A program made the position numbers and the translations under genes. A DNA stretch of 26,101 bases from JANWLD01 sp035700225 (GTDB lineage Bacteria > Patescibacteriota > Saccharimonadia > Saccharimonadales > 2-12-FULL-41-12), in NCBI GenBank assembly GCA_035700225.1, contig DASSOT010000068.1, positions 1-26,101 of the forward strand, read 5' to 3'. Position 1 is the stretch's first letter. Each line of letters starts with the position of its first letter. This document shows, in pieces, positions 1-7,101 of the stretch. The notes below the pieces were generated by a model. That model saw nothing but the letters and a program-made list of their open reading frames with translations, was not told where the DNA came from and did no database searches.

Positions 1-213
1 TTCTTATCCGGTACATTTTTCCCGCGTTTTCTGATGCCGGAATGGTTGCAGAGCGTTTCCAATTACCTGCCGCTTACGCCGGTGATTGACGGGGTACGTC
101 TGATAGCTACGGAAGGCCAGCACCTTGTCAGTCTCGGTCCGCAGATAGCTTTGATGCTGGGGTGGACAGTCATAGTGTATTTGATTGCATTTAGAATCTT
201 TAGGTGGGAGTAG
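1..213 (+). CDS. ABC-2 type transporter permease, C-terminal fragment
   Basis: This frame is open from the first base to a TAG at 211-213 and gives the last 70 residues of a membrane protein whose start lies left of the window. It contains the typical end of an ABC-2 permease: a SGTFFP motif, MPEWLQ, a short amphipathic stretch with PLTPVIDGVR, then a last transmembrane helix (about residues 48-66) and a short basic tail. In this family the protein pairs with an ATPase to export drugs, lipids or polysaccharide. That ATPase should lie just upstream and is not visible. The fragment is too short to name a substrate. Confidence 0.8.
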   Translation, partial: FLSGTFFPRFLMPEWLQSVSNYLPLTPVIDGVRLIATEGQHLVSLGPQIALMLGWTVIVYLIAFRIFRWE

Positions 214-225
214 AACTTCCGTATC

Positions 226-234
226 TGTTATATT
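226..234 (+). promoter_or_regulatory. Extended -10 promoter of the HIT operon, leaderless
   Basis: TG at 226-227, one base, then TATATT at 229-234. Six bases separate it from the ATG at 241, so transcription would start at or next to the start codon. The AGGGG at 235-239 lies 1 nt from the ATG, too close to act as a Shine-Dalgarno site. Confidence 0.55.
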
Positions 235-240
235 AGGGGC

Positions 241-633
241 ATGGAAGAGTCTGTTTTTACCAAGATTATTAAAGGTGAGATTCCTTGTCACAAAGTTTAC
301 GAGGACGAGCTAACCTTGGCATTCATGGACATCCACCCGATGGCGCCCGGACATGTGATGGTGATTCCTAAAAAACAGGTTGATAAATACTGGGAGCTAC
401 CGGACAAGGATTTCCAGGCAGTCAATGATACCGTCAGAAAGGTTTGCAAACGCATCGAAGAGGTCCTACAACCCGGCAGGGTAGGCATAAAGGTCATCGG
501 TATCGATGTGCCGCACGCGCATGTACATGTCTTTCCATTCAACAATATGTCTGAATACAACAAAGCGCCCGACATGACAGCCGAACCGGACCACAAGTCC
601 TTGGCCGAAATGGCCGAACGGCTTAAGTTTTAA
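241..633 (+). CDS. HIT family nucleotide-binding hydrolase
   Basis: A 130-aa histidine-triad protein. The family signature HAHVHVFP is at residues 92-99 (His92, His94, His96), and the Hint/Fhit-type N-terminal region contains FTKIIKGEIP and AFMDIHPMAPGHVMVIP. Members hydrolyse adenylated or guanylated substrates such as AMP-NH2 or Ap4A in the cytoplasm. The length is normal for the branch and all three histidines are present. It is the first gene of an operon: the next start (637) is 3 nt after this stop. The promoter -10 at 229-234 predicts a leaderless message. Confidence 0.93.
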   Translation: MEESVFTKIIKGEIPCHKVYEDELTLAFMDIHPMAPGHVMVIPKKQVDKYWELPDKDFQAVNDTVRKVCKRIEEVLQPGRVGIKVIGIDVPHAHVHVFPFNNMSEYNKAPDMTAEPDHKSLAEMAERLKF

Positions 634-636
634 TCG

Positions 637-1674
637 ATGAGTAATTATTTGAAAACCCTGCCGAAGCCATTTTTTATATTGGCACCGATGTATGATGTGA
701 CCGACACGGTATTCAGGCAGATTATCTCAGAAATATCTCCGCCGGATATTCTTATGAGCGAATTCGTCAACGTAGACGGGCTGTCCAGTGCAGGCCGCGA
801 CAAACTGCTCCACAAGATAGTCTATTCTGCATCTGAAGTACCGATGATTTATCAGTTCTGGGGAAAGAAGCCGGAAAATTATAAAAATATTACCGAGCAG
901 ATACTAGATTCTTCCTTGATAAATTCTGCCAATGAGCAGGCCGGCCAAAAAGCCCTGGACAAAACGGGCAAGAGCAAGCTTATCGGTGTAGATATCAACA
1001 TGGGGTGCCCGGACAAAGCGGTCATAAAGAACGGTTGTTGCAGTGCGATGATAAAAGACCATCCGCTGGCGGAGGGAATAATCGAGGCGACCAGGGAAGG
1101 TCTGCGCGGGCGGGGTACGCTAAGCGTAAAGACAAGACTTGGCTTTTCCGATATCAATATGGGGTGGATAAGGTTTTTACTGTCAAAGAAACTTAACATG
1201 TTAACTATCCACTTAAGGACGGTGCGGGAAATGTCAAAAGTCCCGGCTCATTTCGAAGTTTTGGAAGAGATAGTGAAGATGAGGGATGAGATGGCGCCCG
1301 AAACCTTGCTAGTCGCCAACGGCGATATAGAAAACAGGGCGCACGGCGAAGAAATAAGCAGTAAATACGGCGTTGACGGCATCATGATAGGGCGCGGAGT
1401 TTTCCATGACCCGTTCGCGTTTTCGGAAGGTACGGTGTGGGCGGACTACGAACCGCTAAAAAGGCTCGAGCTTTATGAAAAACAGGTAAAACTGTTCAAA
1501 AGTGTTTGGAAACGCAGTGAAAGGCCTATTGTTACGCTCAATAAATTCTGTAAAATTTATGTTAACGGGTTTGATGGGGCCAAAGAGATGCGTGAGAACC
1601 TGATGGGCGCAAAAGATGCGGATGATTTGCTAGGCAAGCTAAGATTGATAAGACAGGAGTTAGGCAGTGGCTGA
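637..1674 (+). CDS. dus: tRNA-dihydrouridine synthase (Dus family)
   Basis: A 345-aa FMN-dependent enzyme that reduces uridine to dihydrouridine in the tRNA D-loop. Visible marks are the N-terminal ILAPMYDVTD strand of the TIM barrel, NMGCPDKAV with the catalytic Cys at residue 124, SVKTRLGF (Lys165, Arg167), TIHLRTVRE (His192), VANGDI, and the flavin-phosphate loop DGIMIGRGVFHDP. A helical C-terminal domain follows. The GCP motif sits in a slightly unusual context (NGCCSAM instead of the common GAALM), but the active-site Cys is intact. The substrate position (D16, D17 or D20) cannot be told from sequence. It lies 3 nt after the HIT gene and overlaps the next gene by 8 nt, so the three are probably co-translated. 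Confidence 0.92.
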   Translation: MSNYLKTLPKPFFILAPMYDVTDTVFRQIISEISPPDILMSEFVNVDGLSSAGRDKLLHKIVYSASEVPMIYQFWGKKPENYKNITEQILDSSLINSANEQAGQKALDKTGKSKLIGVDINMGCPDKAVIKNGCCSAMIKDHPLAEGIIEATREGLRGRGTLSVKTRLGFSDINMGWIRFLLSKKLNMLTIHLRTVREMSKVPAHFEVLEEIVKMRDEMAPETLLVANGDIENRAHGEEISSKYGVDGIMIGRGVFHDPFAFSEGTVWADYEPLKRLELYEKQVKLFKSVWKRSERPIVTLNKFCKIYVNGFDGAKEMRENLMGAKDADDLLGKLRLIRQELGSG

Positions 1675-2281
1675 TGTAGACAAATTCAAGAAAGAAATCC
1701 TAAGTAGCGGTATTTTGGACAAAGAAGGCGTACATCATGTCTTCAGCCAAGGCCTGCATGGCAGGAAGATTGATTTCGACTTGATACCTGATGATAGCGA
1801 ACTTTTCAATCAATGGGTTGATGTTACGGCTGACTTTATCCGCGAAAATTATGATGTTTTGCCGGATGCTGTAATAGGCGTTGCCAATGGCACGAACCGC
1901 CTGGCTTTCGCCGTGGCGGACAAGCTGGGAGTAGCGGGGCTCGACACACTCAAGCCGGAAGGTTCGCGCAATCAGCCAGTCCTCACAGACGAATCAATAA
2001 GCCGCCTGAAGGAAATAAAGCCGAAATCAGCGGTGATATTAGAAGACGTAGGGACTACCGGGACAAATTCCTCTTCTGTTTCCAGGTCAATGCGCGAACT
2101 GGGTTTTGATAATTTTGAGGTCATAAACACCTGGCAAAGAAGTGAAAGCCTTAAACTGTTGGACGAGATGAATGTCCCTTACAAATCGGTAATCAAAGAA
2201 GTGCTTATAAGCTACAAGCCGGAAGAATGCGAATATTGCGCCAAAGGCTGGGAGATTCTCGGCCACGGCAAGACTAAATAA
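1667..2281 (+). CDS. Type I phosphoribosyltransferase, orotate PRTase-like
   Basis: A 204-aa protein with the PRPP-binding motif AVILEDVGTTGTNS (residues 122-135), the form found in orotate and related phosphoribosyltransferases. The fold starts with an N-terminal helix and HHVFSQGLHGRKIDFDLI, and the DAVIGVANGTNRLA strand-loop is where the pyrophosphate loop is expected. The C-terminus holds a Cys pair (Cys188, Cys191) before GHG, a feature of small PRTases that may bind metal. The GTG start at 1667 is chosen because AGGAG lies 7 nt upstream and the gene overlaps the end of dus. The base (orotate, adenine or another) is not certain. A UMP-synthesis or salvage role is inferred. Confidence 0.82.
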   Translation: MADVDKFKKEILSSGILDKEGVHHVFSQGLHGRKIDFDLIPDDSELFNQWVDVTADFIRENYDVLPDAVIGVANGTNRLAFAVADKLGVAGLDTLKPEGSRNQPVLTDESISRLKEIKPKSAVILEDVGTTGTNSSSVSRSMRELGFDNFEVINTWQRSESLKLLDEMNVPYKSVIKEVLISYKPEECEYCAKGWEILGHGKTK

Positions 2282-2309
2282 AGCGGATTTCATGTCTCAC
2301 AGCGACACA

Positions 2310-2633
2310 TTAATAGCAATTAGTTGAAACATAATCCCCAAAACCGTAACTGCTACAGTGAGTAGGTGAGTAGCTATTAGTACCGTCCAACCCATTGGCA
2401 CCAGTAAAGCCACGTGGCCCTATAGGGCCAGTATCACCTTTATCACCTTTGAGCTCCTGTTTGTGCGCCTTCACATAGCTTTCAACCTCGTGTGGCATGT
2501 TAGTTAAAACTGCCGCAGAAAAACCAGCGCTCATAAGGCTGACAAGAAATGTAAAAATGCAAAGCGCAACAAGCCATTGCGATGATTGCTTGGTTTTCTT
2601 ACGTTTTTCGCTTTTTTCTTCTGGCAACTTCAT
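2310..2633 (-). CDS. Small membrane protein with short collagen-like repeat
   Basis: A 107-aa protein. It has a charged, Lys-rich N-terminus (1-18), one transmembrane segment (about 20-44), a short linker, then eight uninterrupted Gly-X-Y triplets at residues 63-86 (starting GDKGDTGPIG), and a Cys-containing tail (Cys93, Cys106) ending in Tyr. The layout implies a type II membrane anchor with the collagen-like part outside the cell. Eight triplets is short for a stable triple helix. Translation is supported by GAGGA before the ATG at 2633. It is the last of three minus-strand membrane genes and sits 10 nt after the DUF2569-like gene. The function is unknown. Confidence 0.75.
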   Translation of the reverse strand: MKLPEEKSEKRKKTKQSSQWLVALCIFTFLVSLMSAGFSAAVLTNMPHEVESYVKAHKQELKGDKGDTGPIGPRGFTGANGLDGTNSYSPTHCSSYGFGDYVSTNCY

Positions 2634-2643
2634 ACTATAATCC

Positions 2644-3498
2644 TCACTGTCTTATTAGTGTTGCTTTTACACGTTTTGACACCAAAAAATATGGAATCCA
2701 GATTAAGGCAAAAATCACATTTCTACCCGCATATCCAGCCGCATTACTAAGCTCCGGTTGCACATACTGAGTCAAATTAGCCGAATCAAACAGTGATGAC
2801 ACAATCGCATAATCAGTTATCGTATATACTGCACCAAAGACCATACTTGTAATAGCAATTGCTATAGCCAGTTTTTTCCTACGAAGAATAAGGACTATTG
2901 CAGATACGAGGAGAGCAACATATATAGCCAAAGCTAAGTTCTCAAATGCAGTTAATGTCTGAAGAGTATCACCAAGACCGTTCTTATATTGGTTGATACT
3001 ATTTATATCGGAAGATGACAATCCTACTCCGCCATTAAAAAAGTTGAAGATAGTTATAAATGTACCAAGGAATAGCCCCACTACATACAACGCTAGCCAG
3101 CCATCAACGCCAATTAACCTCTTGCGCTTTTCTGCTTTGGAAAGCTCTTGTTCCTGTATTGTTGGTTCCTCTGTTATGTTGCTCAGTTGTGCTTTTAGCT
3201 TCTCGGCCCGAGGGTAGCTACTACCACGAGTCTTAACAGCCTGGTTTATAAAATCAAGTGCATCGGCATCATTTCCATTGAAATAATGTATTACTGCTTG
3301 CAACTCGTATAGCCTATAGATTGCCGAGCCAATTTTATCGTTATACTGGTATTTCTCGGCTAATGTGTCAAGTTTCTTTTGAGCGTCATCCAGTAGCTCA
3401 AGATCAAGTTCGCCTTCACTTGCTTTTTCTATTTTCGTTTCGAGGGCCTTCACTTGCTTAATGTAATTTTGCTGGATTATTGAATGTGCTAACTCCAT
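2644..3498 (-). CDS. Membrane protein with DUF2569-like C-terminal domain
   Basis: A 284-aa protein. The ATG at 3498 overlaps the stop of the upstream gene as TAATG, which favours it over an in-frame ATG six codons earlier. Residues 1-105 are soluble and strongly helical, with spaced Leu/Ala and the feel of a TPR-like or coiled-coil region. A charged linker follows, then RLIGVDGWLALYVVG at about 128, the typical opening of DUF2569 proteins, with four transmembrane helices to the C-terminus. The function of DUF2569 is not known. It is co-transcribed with its two neighbours. Confidence 0.75.
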   Translation of the reverse strand: MELAHSIIQQNYIKQVKALETKIEKASEGELDLELLDDAQKKLDTLAEKYQYNDKIGSAIYRLYELQAVIHYFNGNDADALDFINQAVKTRGSSYPRAEKLKAQLSNITEEPTIQEQELSKAEKRKRLIGVDGWLALYVVGLFLGTFITIFNFFNGGVGLSSSDINSINQYKNGLGDTLQTLTAFENLALAIYVALLVSAIVLILRRKKLAIAIAITSMVFGAVYTITDYAIVSSLFDSANLTQYVQPELSNAAGYAGRNVIFALIWIPYFLVSKRVKATLIRQ

Positions 3499-4049
3499 TA
3501 CCCTAAGTCTCCCCACGTGCGAGTTTTATGTTCTATTGTCTCACCCTCAATGAAGTCTTCAGAAGGGTGTTCATTCAATTCATTTTCGTCGTTTTCAACC
3601 AGTGTTGCGCCAACAAGACGCGTACCGTATGTCAGCACTAGTGTAATAAGTAACGTGAAGAATATGTCCCAATGACTATGAAAAATCGCGGCCAACATAC
3701 CAATGGGCACTACACCGATACCGCCAAGGAATAAACCTATTACTAAAGCACCGAAACCCCACAACGATAATGTCACAGCTAAACCGTAAATCCACACTGA
3801 CATCCCGAAAACATAAGAGGATATAAAAAGTACGAGACCGACGAAAGGGCGTAGTTTATATGAAAATGCCAATAGAAGTACCAATAGATCGATAACAAAC
3901 AAAATACCTGCGAGCCAGTTAATAAATGGCTCAATACTGAATGCTATTTTTGTTCCATAGACAAAAAACAAACCTATAGCAACAATAATTGCCACAAAAA
4001 TGGCAATGCCTAACAGCATACCGCCGATTGACTTTAATATGTTCTTCAT
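3498..4049 (-). CDS. Polytopic membrane protein, unrecognised
   Basis: A 183-aa very hydrophobic protein with about five membrane segments: near residues 8-30, 41-62, 68-90, 92-115 and 128-146. The cytoplasmic tail is acidic (ENDENELNEHPSEDF). It has GGAGGAG about 8 nt before the ATG. It is the first gene of a three-gene membrane cassette and its stop overlaps the next start. No known family was recognised. The cassette has softer, more AT-rich codon use than the dus operon, consistent with separate acquisition. Confidence 0.7.
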   Translation of the reverse strand: MKNILKSIGGMLLGIAIFVAIIVAIGLFFVYGTKIAFSIEPFINWLAGILFVIDLLVLLLAFSYKLRPFVGLVLFISSYVFGMSVWIYGLAVTLSLWGFGALVIGLFLGGIGVVPIGMLAAIFHSHWDIFFTLLITLVLTYGTRLVGATLVENDENELNEHPSEDFIEGETIEHKTRTWGDLG

Positions 4050-4155
4050 TTGTTACGGCTCCTCCACTTTTTGTAAAGTCTATCATGTGGCAAACCAAAA
4101 AGCCCGCCAAGAGCGGCAATCCTTGCGGACCACCCATAGCCGTTTCCAGCTATGA

Positions 4156-4197
4156 CCACAGAAAGAAGTACTCATGACGAGCTGTTTCTTTCTGTGG
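4156..4197. repeat. 12-bp perfect inverted repeat
   Basis: CCACAGAAAGAA at 4156-4167 pairs fully with TTCTTTCTGTGG at 4186-4197 around an 18-nt loop. No T-run follows on either strand, so it is not an obvious intrinsic terminator. It lies upstream of the minus-strand membrane cassette. Confidence 0.8.
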
Positions 4198-4295
4198 ATT
4201 TATAAACCATGCCAAGTTATTACTCAGTTTAGGTCCATGGAGATAATTGTAGCATTTTAAGAAAAACGGTTTTTTTAATCCCGAGCAAAATGAGA

Positions 4296-4310
4296 GGCGG
4301 GCAGGATTTG
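4296..4310 (-). repeat. tRNA 3'-end-like fragment (copy of tRNA-Met T-arm region)
   Basis: GGCGGGCAGGATTTG is identical to 4482-4496, which is the acceptor and T-arm part of the tRNA-Met gene. The match stops in the T-loop and no D-arm or anticodon arm follows. It could be a remnant of a second tRNA gene or an attachment-site scar. Confidence 0.6.
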
Positions 4311-4440
4311 GTCGCGTTCCGCGACCCCGTCGCAACATCTTTCCAAACAAGTTTGCAAGAGTTGGCTCCCTTGCGTACAGCCACCGGCTGTTCTCACCTC
4401 CGACCAATTTGGTCGCAGTCCAACCGCCACACTCTCAACC

Positions 4441-4475
4441 ATTCAAAAAACCTACATAAATGTAGGCTTCTTGAA
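4441..4475 (-). terminator. Intrinsic terminator of tRNA-Met
   Basis: On the minus strand, a CCTACA/TGTAGG hairpin with a 4-nt loop (4451-4466) is followed by six T residues (4445-4450), directly after the tRNA 3' end. The outer arms ATTCAA/TTGAAT also pair. Confidence 0.85.
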
Positions 4476-4551
4476 TGGTGGGGCGGGCAGGATTTGAACC
4501 TGCGACCAATCGGTTATGAGCCGACTGCTCTAACCCCTGAGCTACCGCCCC
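4476..4551 (-). tRNA. tRNA-Met (anticodon CAU), CCA encoded
   Basis: A full cloverleaf on the minus strand. The acceptor is GGGGCGG (4545-4551) with CCGCCCC (4480-4486) and discriminator A at 4479. The D-arm begins TAGCTCAG. The anticodon stem surrounds loop CTCATAA, with CAU at 4516-4518. The T-arm is GCAGG/CCTGC with loop TTCAAAT. CCA is encoded at 4476-4478. The first pair is G-C, so it is not a standard initiator, which has an unpaired first position. Elongator Met is most likely. An Ile tRNA with lysidine-modified CAU cannot be excluded by sequence alone. Confidence 0.93.
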
Positions 4552-4578
4552 TCAGTTTTACGCACCGCGCCAGCCTGC

Positions 4579-4702
4579 TTTCCTGCGGAGCAGGAAACTC
4601 CGCTACCGCTTTTACTGTTGCGCGTTGTTATTTACTCCGGTACTCACTCACCGTACGCTGGGTACGGCTCGTTCGAGTTCCTCGTAAATGCCTAGCGCAA
4701 CA
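4579..4702. other. Nested inverted repeats between tRNA-Met and ftsB-like gene
   Basis: A perfect 8-bp hairpin TTTCCTGC/GCAGGAAA (4579-4597) is followed by nested arms: TGTTGCGC (4616-4623) with GCGCAACA (4695-4702), ATTTAC (4630-4635) with GTAAAT (4684-4689), and an inner CCGTAC/GTACGG hairpin (4651-4667). This is more pairing than expected for a divergent promoter spacer. It could be a small structured RNA or DNA operators. Confidence 0.5.
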
Positions 4703-4752
4703 AGAAAATGCGAAAAACTGACTCAGTTTGTAACAGATTGAGTATAGCAGAT

Positions 4753-4766
4753 TGCTATAATATAAA
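4753..4766 (+). promoter_or_regulatory. Extended -10 promoter of the FtsB/DivIC-like gene
   Basis: TG at 4753-4754 and TATAAT at 4756-4761, or the overlapping TATAAA at 4761-4766. The ATG is at 4773, so the 5' leader is 0 to about 5 nt. No Shine-Dalgarno site is present. Confidence 0.6.
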
Positions 4767-4772
4767 GTAGAC

Positions 4773-5228
4773 ATGCTATCAAAAATAAAAATTACGGACT
4801 GGCAAAAAACCATCAAGCAGTTTTCCGACATTCGGATAATCGGCCTGCTTGCCTTCGGCTTCGTAGTTCTGCTGGTTGCCTGGAGCAGTCTGAAAACTCT
4901 GCAGTTAAACTACGAACTTGAAAAGGAAAAGGCTTCCTTAGAACAGAAAAACAGGATAAAAAAACTGGAGAATGAGAATCTGCGCCTGCAAAATGTTTAT
5001 TTCGAATCCGACGAGTACCTTCAATTATCCGCCCGCAGACAGCTCAACAAAGCAAAACCGGGAGAAAAACTTTATCTGATACCGAAAAGCGTGGCCATGT
5101 CCCATACCGTACAATTGCCGAAAACGAAGCAGGAAATACGCCAGGAAAAGGAGCGTAGCAAGTCAAGATTCAGCAAAAACCTTGAAGCCTGGCGTGATTT
5201 CTTCCTGCATAGGACAAAAGAACCCTAA
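4773..5228 (+). CDS. Septum formation initiator (FtsB/DivIC-like)
   Basis: A 151-aa bitopic protein. It has a short cytoplasmic N-terminus, one transmembrane helix (about residues 22-44), then a charged coiled coil (about 48-76) with ENENLRLQN, and a YLQLSARRQLNKAKPGEKLYLIP segment just after it. The order TM, coiled coil, then a conserved ArgXXLxxxxPGE-type motif is the signature of FtsB/DivIC proteins. These join FtsL and FtsQ/DivIB in the divisome. The C-terminal tail (about 105-151) is basic and longer than in E. coli FtsB. The start is fixed by the -10 element at 4753-4766. Confidence 0.82.
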   Translation: MLSKIKITDWQKTIKQFSDIRIIGLLAFGFVVLLVAWSSLKTLQLNYELEKEKASLEQKNRIKKLENENLRLQNVYFESDEYLQLSARRQLNKAKPGEKLYLIPKSVAMSHTVQLPKTKQEIRQEKERSKSRFSKNLEAWRDFFLHRTKEP

Positions 5229-5284
5229 GCCGCAGGCCGGTTCATATTATTTTGAGATTTCACTGAGCGCAACGGACAGGGGTG

Positions 5285-5290
5285 TATAAT
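5285..5290 (+). promoter_or_regulatory. -10 element giving a leaderless start at 5297
   Basis: TATAAT at 5285-5290, exactly six bases before the ATG at 5297. An upstream in-frame GTG at 5282 overlaps this hexamer and so is unlikely to be the real start. Confidence 0.6.
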
Positions 5291-5296
5291 AAACTG

Positions 5297-6007
5297 ATGG
5301 CAAGAGGTGGAGCAAAAGAACTGTCCTTCAAGTGTTTTTCCCCGCCGGTTATGCTGGCGACTTTTTTGATTGAGGCCGGCTTTCTGATTTATACGCTTAT
5401 ACGCTATAGGCTCAATACAGTCGCGCGGTTATCAGCCGCGCTTTTGTTTTTTCTGGCGTTGTTTCAAATTGCGGAATATAACGTATGCGGAGGTCTGGGC
5501 GTAAATGCCGCCTCCTGGTCGCGTGCGGGGTTCGTTGCTATAACCATACTGCCCGCGCTAGGCATCCATCTTATTTATACGATAGCTAAAAAACCCTGGA
5601 ACAATATCATCGGTTCCGTATATGGCATGGCCAGCGCGTGGATAATCGTGTTCGCTATCAGCGAGAAGGCGTTCAGCGGCCACGTTTGTGCCGGTAATTA
5701 CGTCATCTTTCAGCTGAAGCCGGGTCTTGGCGGTCTTTATTTTCTTTATTATTATCTATGGTTGTTCATGGGTGGTTATCTGTGCGTTAAGTTTGCCAAA
5801 GCTATGGCGCGGAAGAATCGCGAGTCGTTGATTCTGTTTGCTCTGGGCTACGCGGCATTACTTATCCCCACCACCTTAGCTAATATGGCCAAGCCGGAAA
5901 CAGTGCAGGGGATTCCAAGCATAATGTGCGGATTCGCCATAGTGCTGGCAGGCATCATCACATTCGGAATAATGCCGGCGCTGGGCGCACGGCGCAAATT
6001 CAAATAG
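5297..6007 (+). CDS. Seven-helix membrane protein, unrecognised
   Basis: A 236-aa integral membrane protein with about seven hydrophobic segments separated by short loops, of the general layout seen in 7TM sensor domains. There is no attached kinase, cyclase or other output domain. Conserved-looking features include two Cys-containing regions (NVCGGLG and HVCAGNY) and basic residues at the end (ARRKFK). The ATG at 5297 is chosen over a GTG 15 nt upstream because the latter lies within the -10. No family is named. Confidence 0.72.
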   Translation: MARGGAKELSFKCFSPPVMLATFLIEAGFLIYTLIRYRLNTVARLSAALLFFLALFQIAEYNVCGGLGVNAASWSRAGFVAITILPALGIHLIYTIAKKPWNNIIGSVYGMASAWIIVFAISEKAFSGHVCAGNYVIFQLKPGLGGLYFLYYYLWLFMGGYLCVKFAKAMARKNRESLILFALGYAALLIPTTLANMAKPETVQGIPSIMCGFAIVLAGIITFGIMPALGARRKFK

Positions 6008-6267
6008 CTATTGTAAATAGAATCAGATTATCAAAACGCGGATAGCTTGCCCGCTATCGTCGGATTGTGAGCCTATATTTGTTGAACTTTCTGACATGAC
6101 TTTCCTTTAGGTTAGTAAATACTAATGTAGATTACGATACAGCACTTATGTTTAATGGTGAGAATATTTGTCATTTTCATCAAAAATACTTATGCCAATA
6201 CCCTCTCTTAAATCATGTGTGATATAAAATTTAATAATCCGGCTATTACTCGCCTTTGAAAACACGG
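6008..6267. other. Intergenic region without a gene
   Basis: About 260 nt with no supported ORF. It holds a 6-bp hairpin GATAGC/GCTATC (6037-6054 region) without a T-tail, and an inverted repeat TTAGTA-AA-TACTAA at 6112-6125 that resembles an operator. The nearest promoter element downstream is the nnrD -10. Confidence 0.5.
6112..6125. promoter_or_regulatory. Operator-like inverted repeat
   Basis: TTAGTA and TACTAA form a perfect 6-2-6 inverted repeat in AT-rich intergenic DNA, 155 nt upstream of the nnrD start. No partner regulator can be assigned. Confidence 0.3.
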
Positions 6268-6273
6268 TACAAT
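6268..6273 (+). promoter_or_regulatory. -10 element of nnrD, leaderless
   Basis: TACAAT at 6268-6273, six bases before the ATG at 6280. An in-frame TTG at 6256 lies upstream of it. Confidence 0.5.
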
Positions 6274-6279
6274 GAAATT

Positions 6280-7098
6280 ATGAAAGCTATGTTGCCATCC
6301 CGCCCGAGTTCGGGACATAAAGGTATTTTCGGCACGGTTGCGATTATCGGAGGTTCCATCTCAAAGGAGAACGTGATGTTGGGAAGCCCGATATTCGCGG
6401 CCCAGGCCGCGATAAGGAGTGGGGCGGGCCTGATAACCTTCGTAGGCAAAAAAGAACTGCTTATCTATCTGATAAGACAGGTTCCCCAGGCCGTAGGGAT
6501 AATCCCGGACGGAAAACTTAACCGGGAGGCGGGCAAGTGGCAGGCCATAGTTGCCGGCCCGGGCTTGGGCATGAGGCCGGCAAACAAAAAACTGTTAGCG
6601 GATATACTGGCGCTGGGCAAGCCTACCGTAATCGATGCCGATGCGCTCAACACCATAGCGAAATATCCTGAACTGTTTGAAAAAATACATAGTCTTTGCG
6701 TTTTGACACCGCATCCTAAGGAATTTGAAAGGCTGGCCAAAGCCCTGTCCATCAGTTCGCCGGAACGGATGTCGGCAAAGTTGAATTGCACGGTGGTACT
6801 CAAAAGCCATAAAACCAAAGTAATATCTCCGGGGCGTGAATGGACTGAAAAGTATGAGAATCCCGCTTTGGCAACCGGCGGTACGGGCGACGTGCTTGCT
6901 GGCCTCATAGGCGGTCTTCTGGCACAATATTGTCCGGACAGGCTGACTGCATTTGAATGTGCCAAGCTGGGTGTAGTTATACATTCGCAAGCGGCAAAAC
7001 AATGGCGGACAGTTCATGGATCCGCCGGCCTGATAATAGAAGAACTGCTTGGGCTTATCCCCGAGACCGTGCAAAAAATGCGCACAGGCGAAGATTAA
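6280..7098 (+). CDS. nnrD: ADP/ATP-dependent NAD(P)H-hydrate dehydratase
   Basis: A 272-aa ribokinase-like enzyme of the YjeF C-terminal (CARKD) family. It dehydrates the damaged cofactor NAD(P)HX back to NAD(P)H in the cytoplasm. Signature segments are GHKGIFGTVAIIGGS near the N-terminus, AAIRSGAGLITFV, AGPGLG, TVIDADALN, LTPHPKEFERL, and the catalytic GGTGDVLAG loop with Asp at about residue 204. The partner epimerase domain (NnrE) is not fused and not nearby. The start at 6280 is set by the leaderless promoter and loses no conserved residue. It converges on the SDR gene with a 3-nt gap. Confidence 0.93.
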   Translation: MKAMLPSRPSSGHKGIFGTVAIIGGSISKENVMLGSPIFAAQAAIRSGAGLITFVGKKELLIYLIRQVPQAVGIIPDGKLNREAGKWQAIVAGPGLGMRPANKKLLADILALGKPTVIDADALNTIAKYPELFEKIHSLCVLTPHPKEFERLAKALSISSPERMSAKLNCTVVLKSHKTKVISPGREWTEKYENPALATGGTGDVLAGLIGGLLAQYCPDRLTAFECAKLGVVIHSQAAKQWRTVHGSAGLIIEELLGLIPETVQKMRTGED

Positions 7099-7101
7099 CT
7101 G

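Larger units (their letters stand above)
4050..4475. other. Non-coding gap with several hairpins
   Basis: No convincing ORF. It contains a 12-bp perfect inverted repeat (4156-4167 with 4186-4197, 18-nt loop). It also contains a fragment matching a tRNA 3' end (4296-4310), a 7-bp GC hairpin directly after it (4310-4326), a 6-bp hairpin ACAGCC/GGCTGT (4377-4391), and a 10-mer ATTTGGTCGC present twice (4306-4315, 4407-4416). The tRNA-Met terminator occupies 4441-4475. Confidence 0.6.

Noticed and set aside
4290..4721. Plus-strand ORF across the tRNA region
   Set aside because: Its peptide includes the translation of the tRNA-Met complement, a common false ORF. No ribosome site is present.
6141..6232. 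Short plus-strand ORF in the nnrD upstream gap
   Set aside because: It is about two dozen codons with no ribosome site and no conserved-looking pattern.
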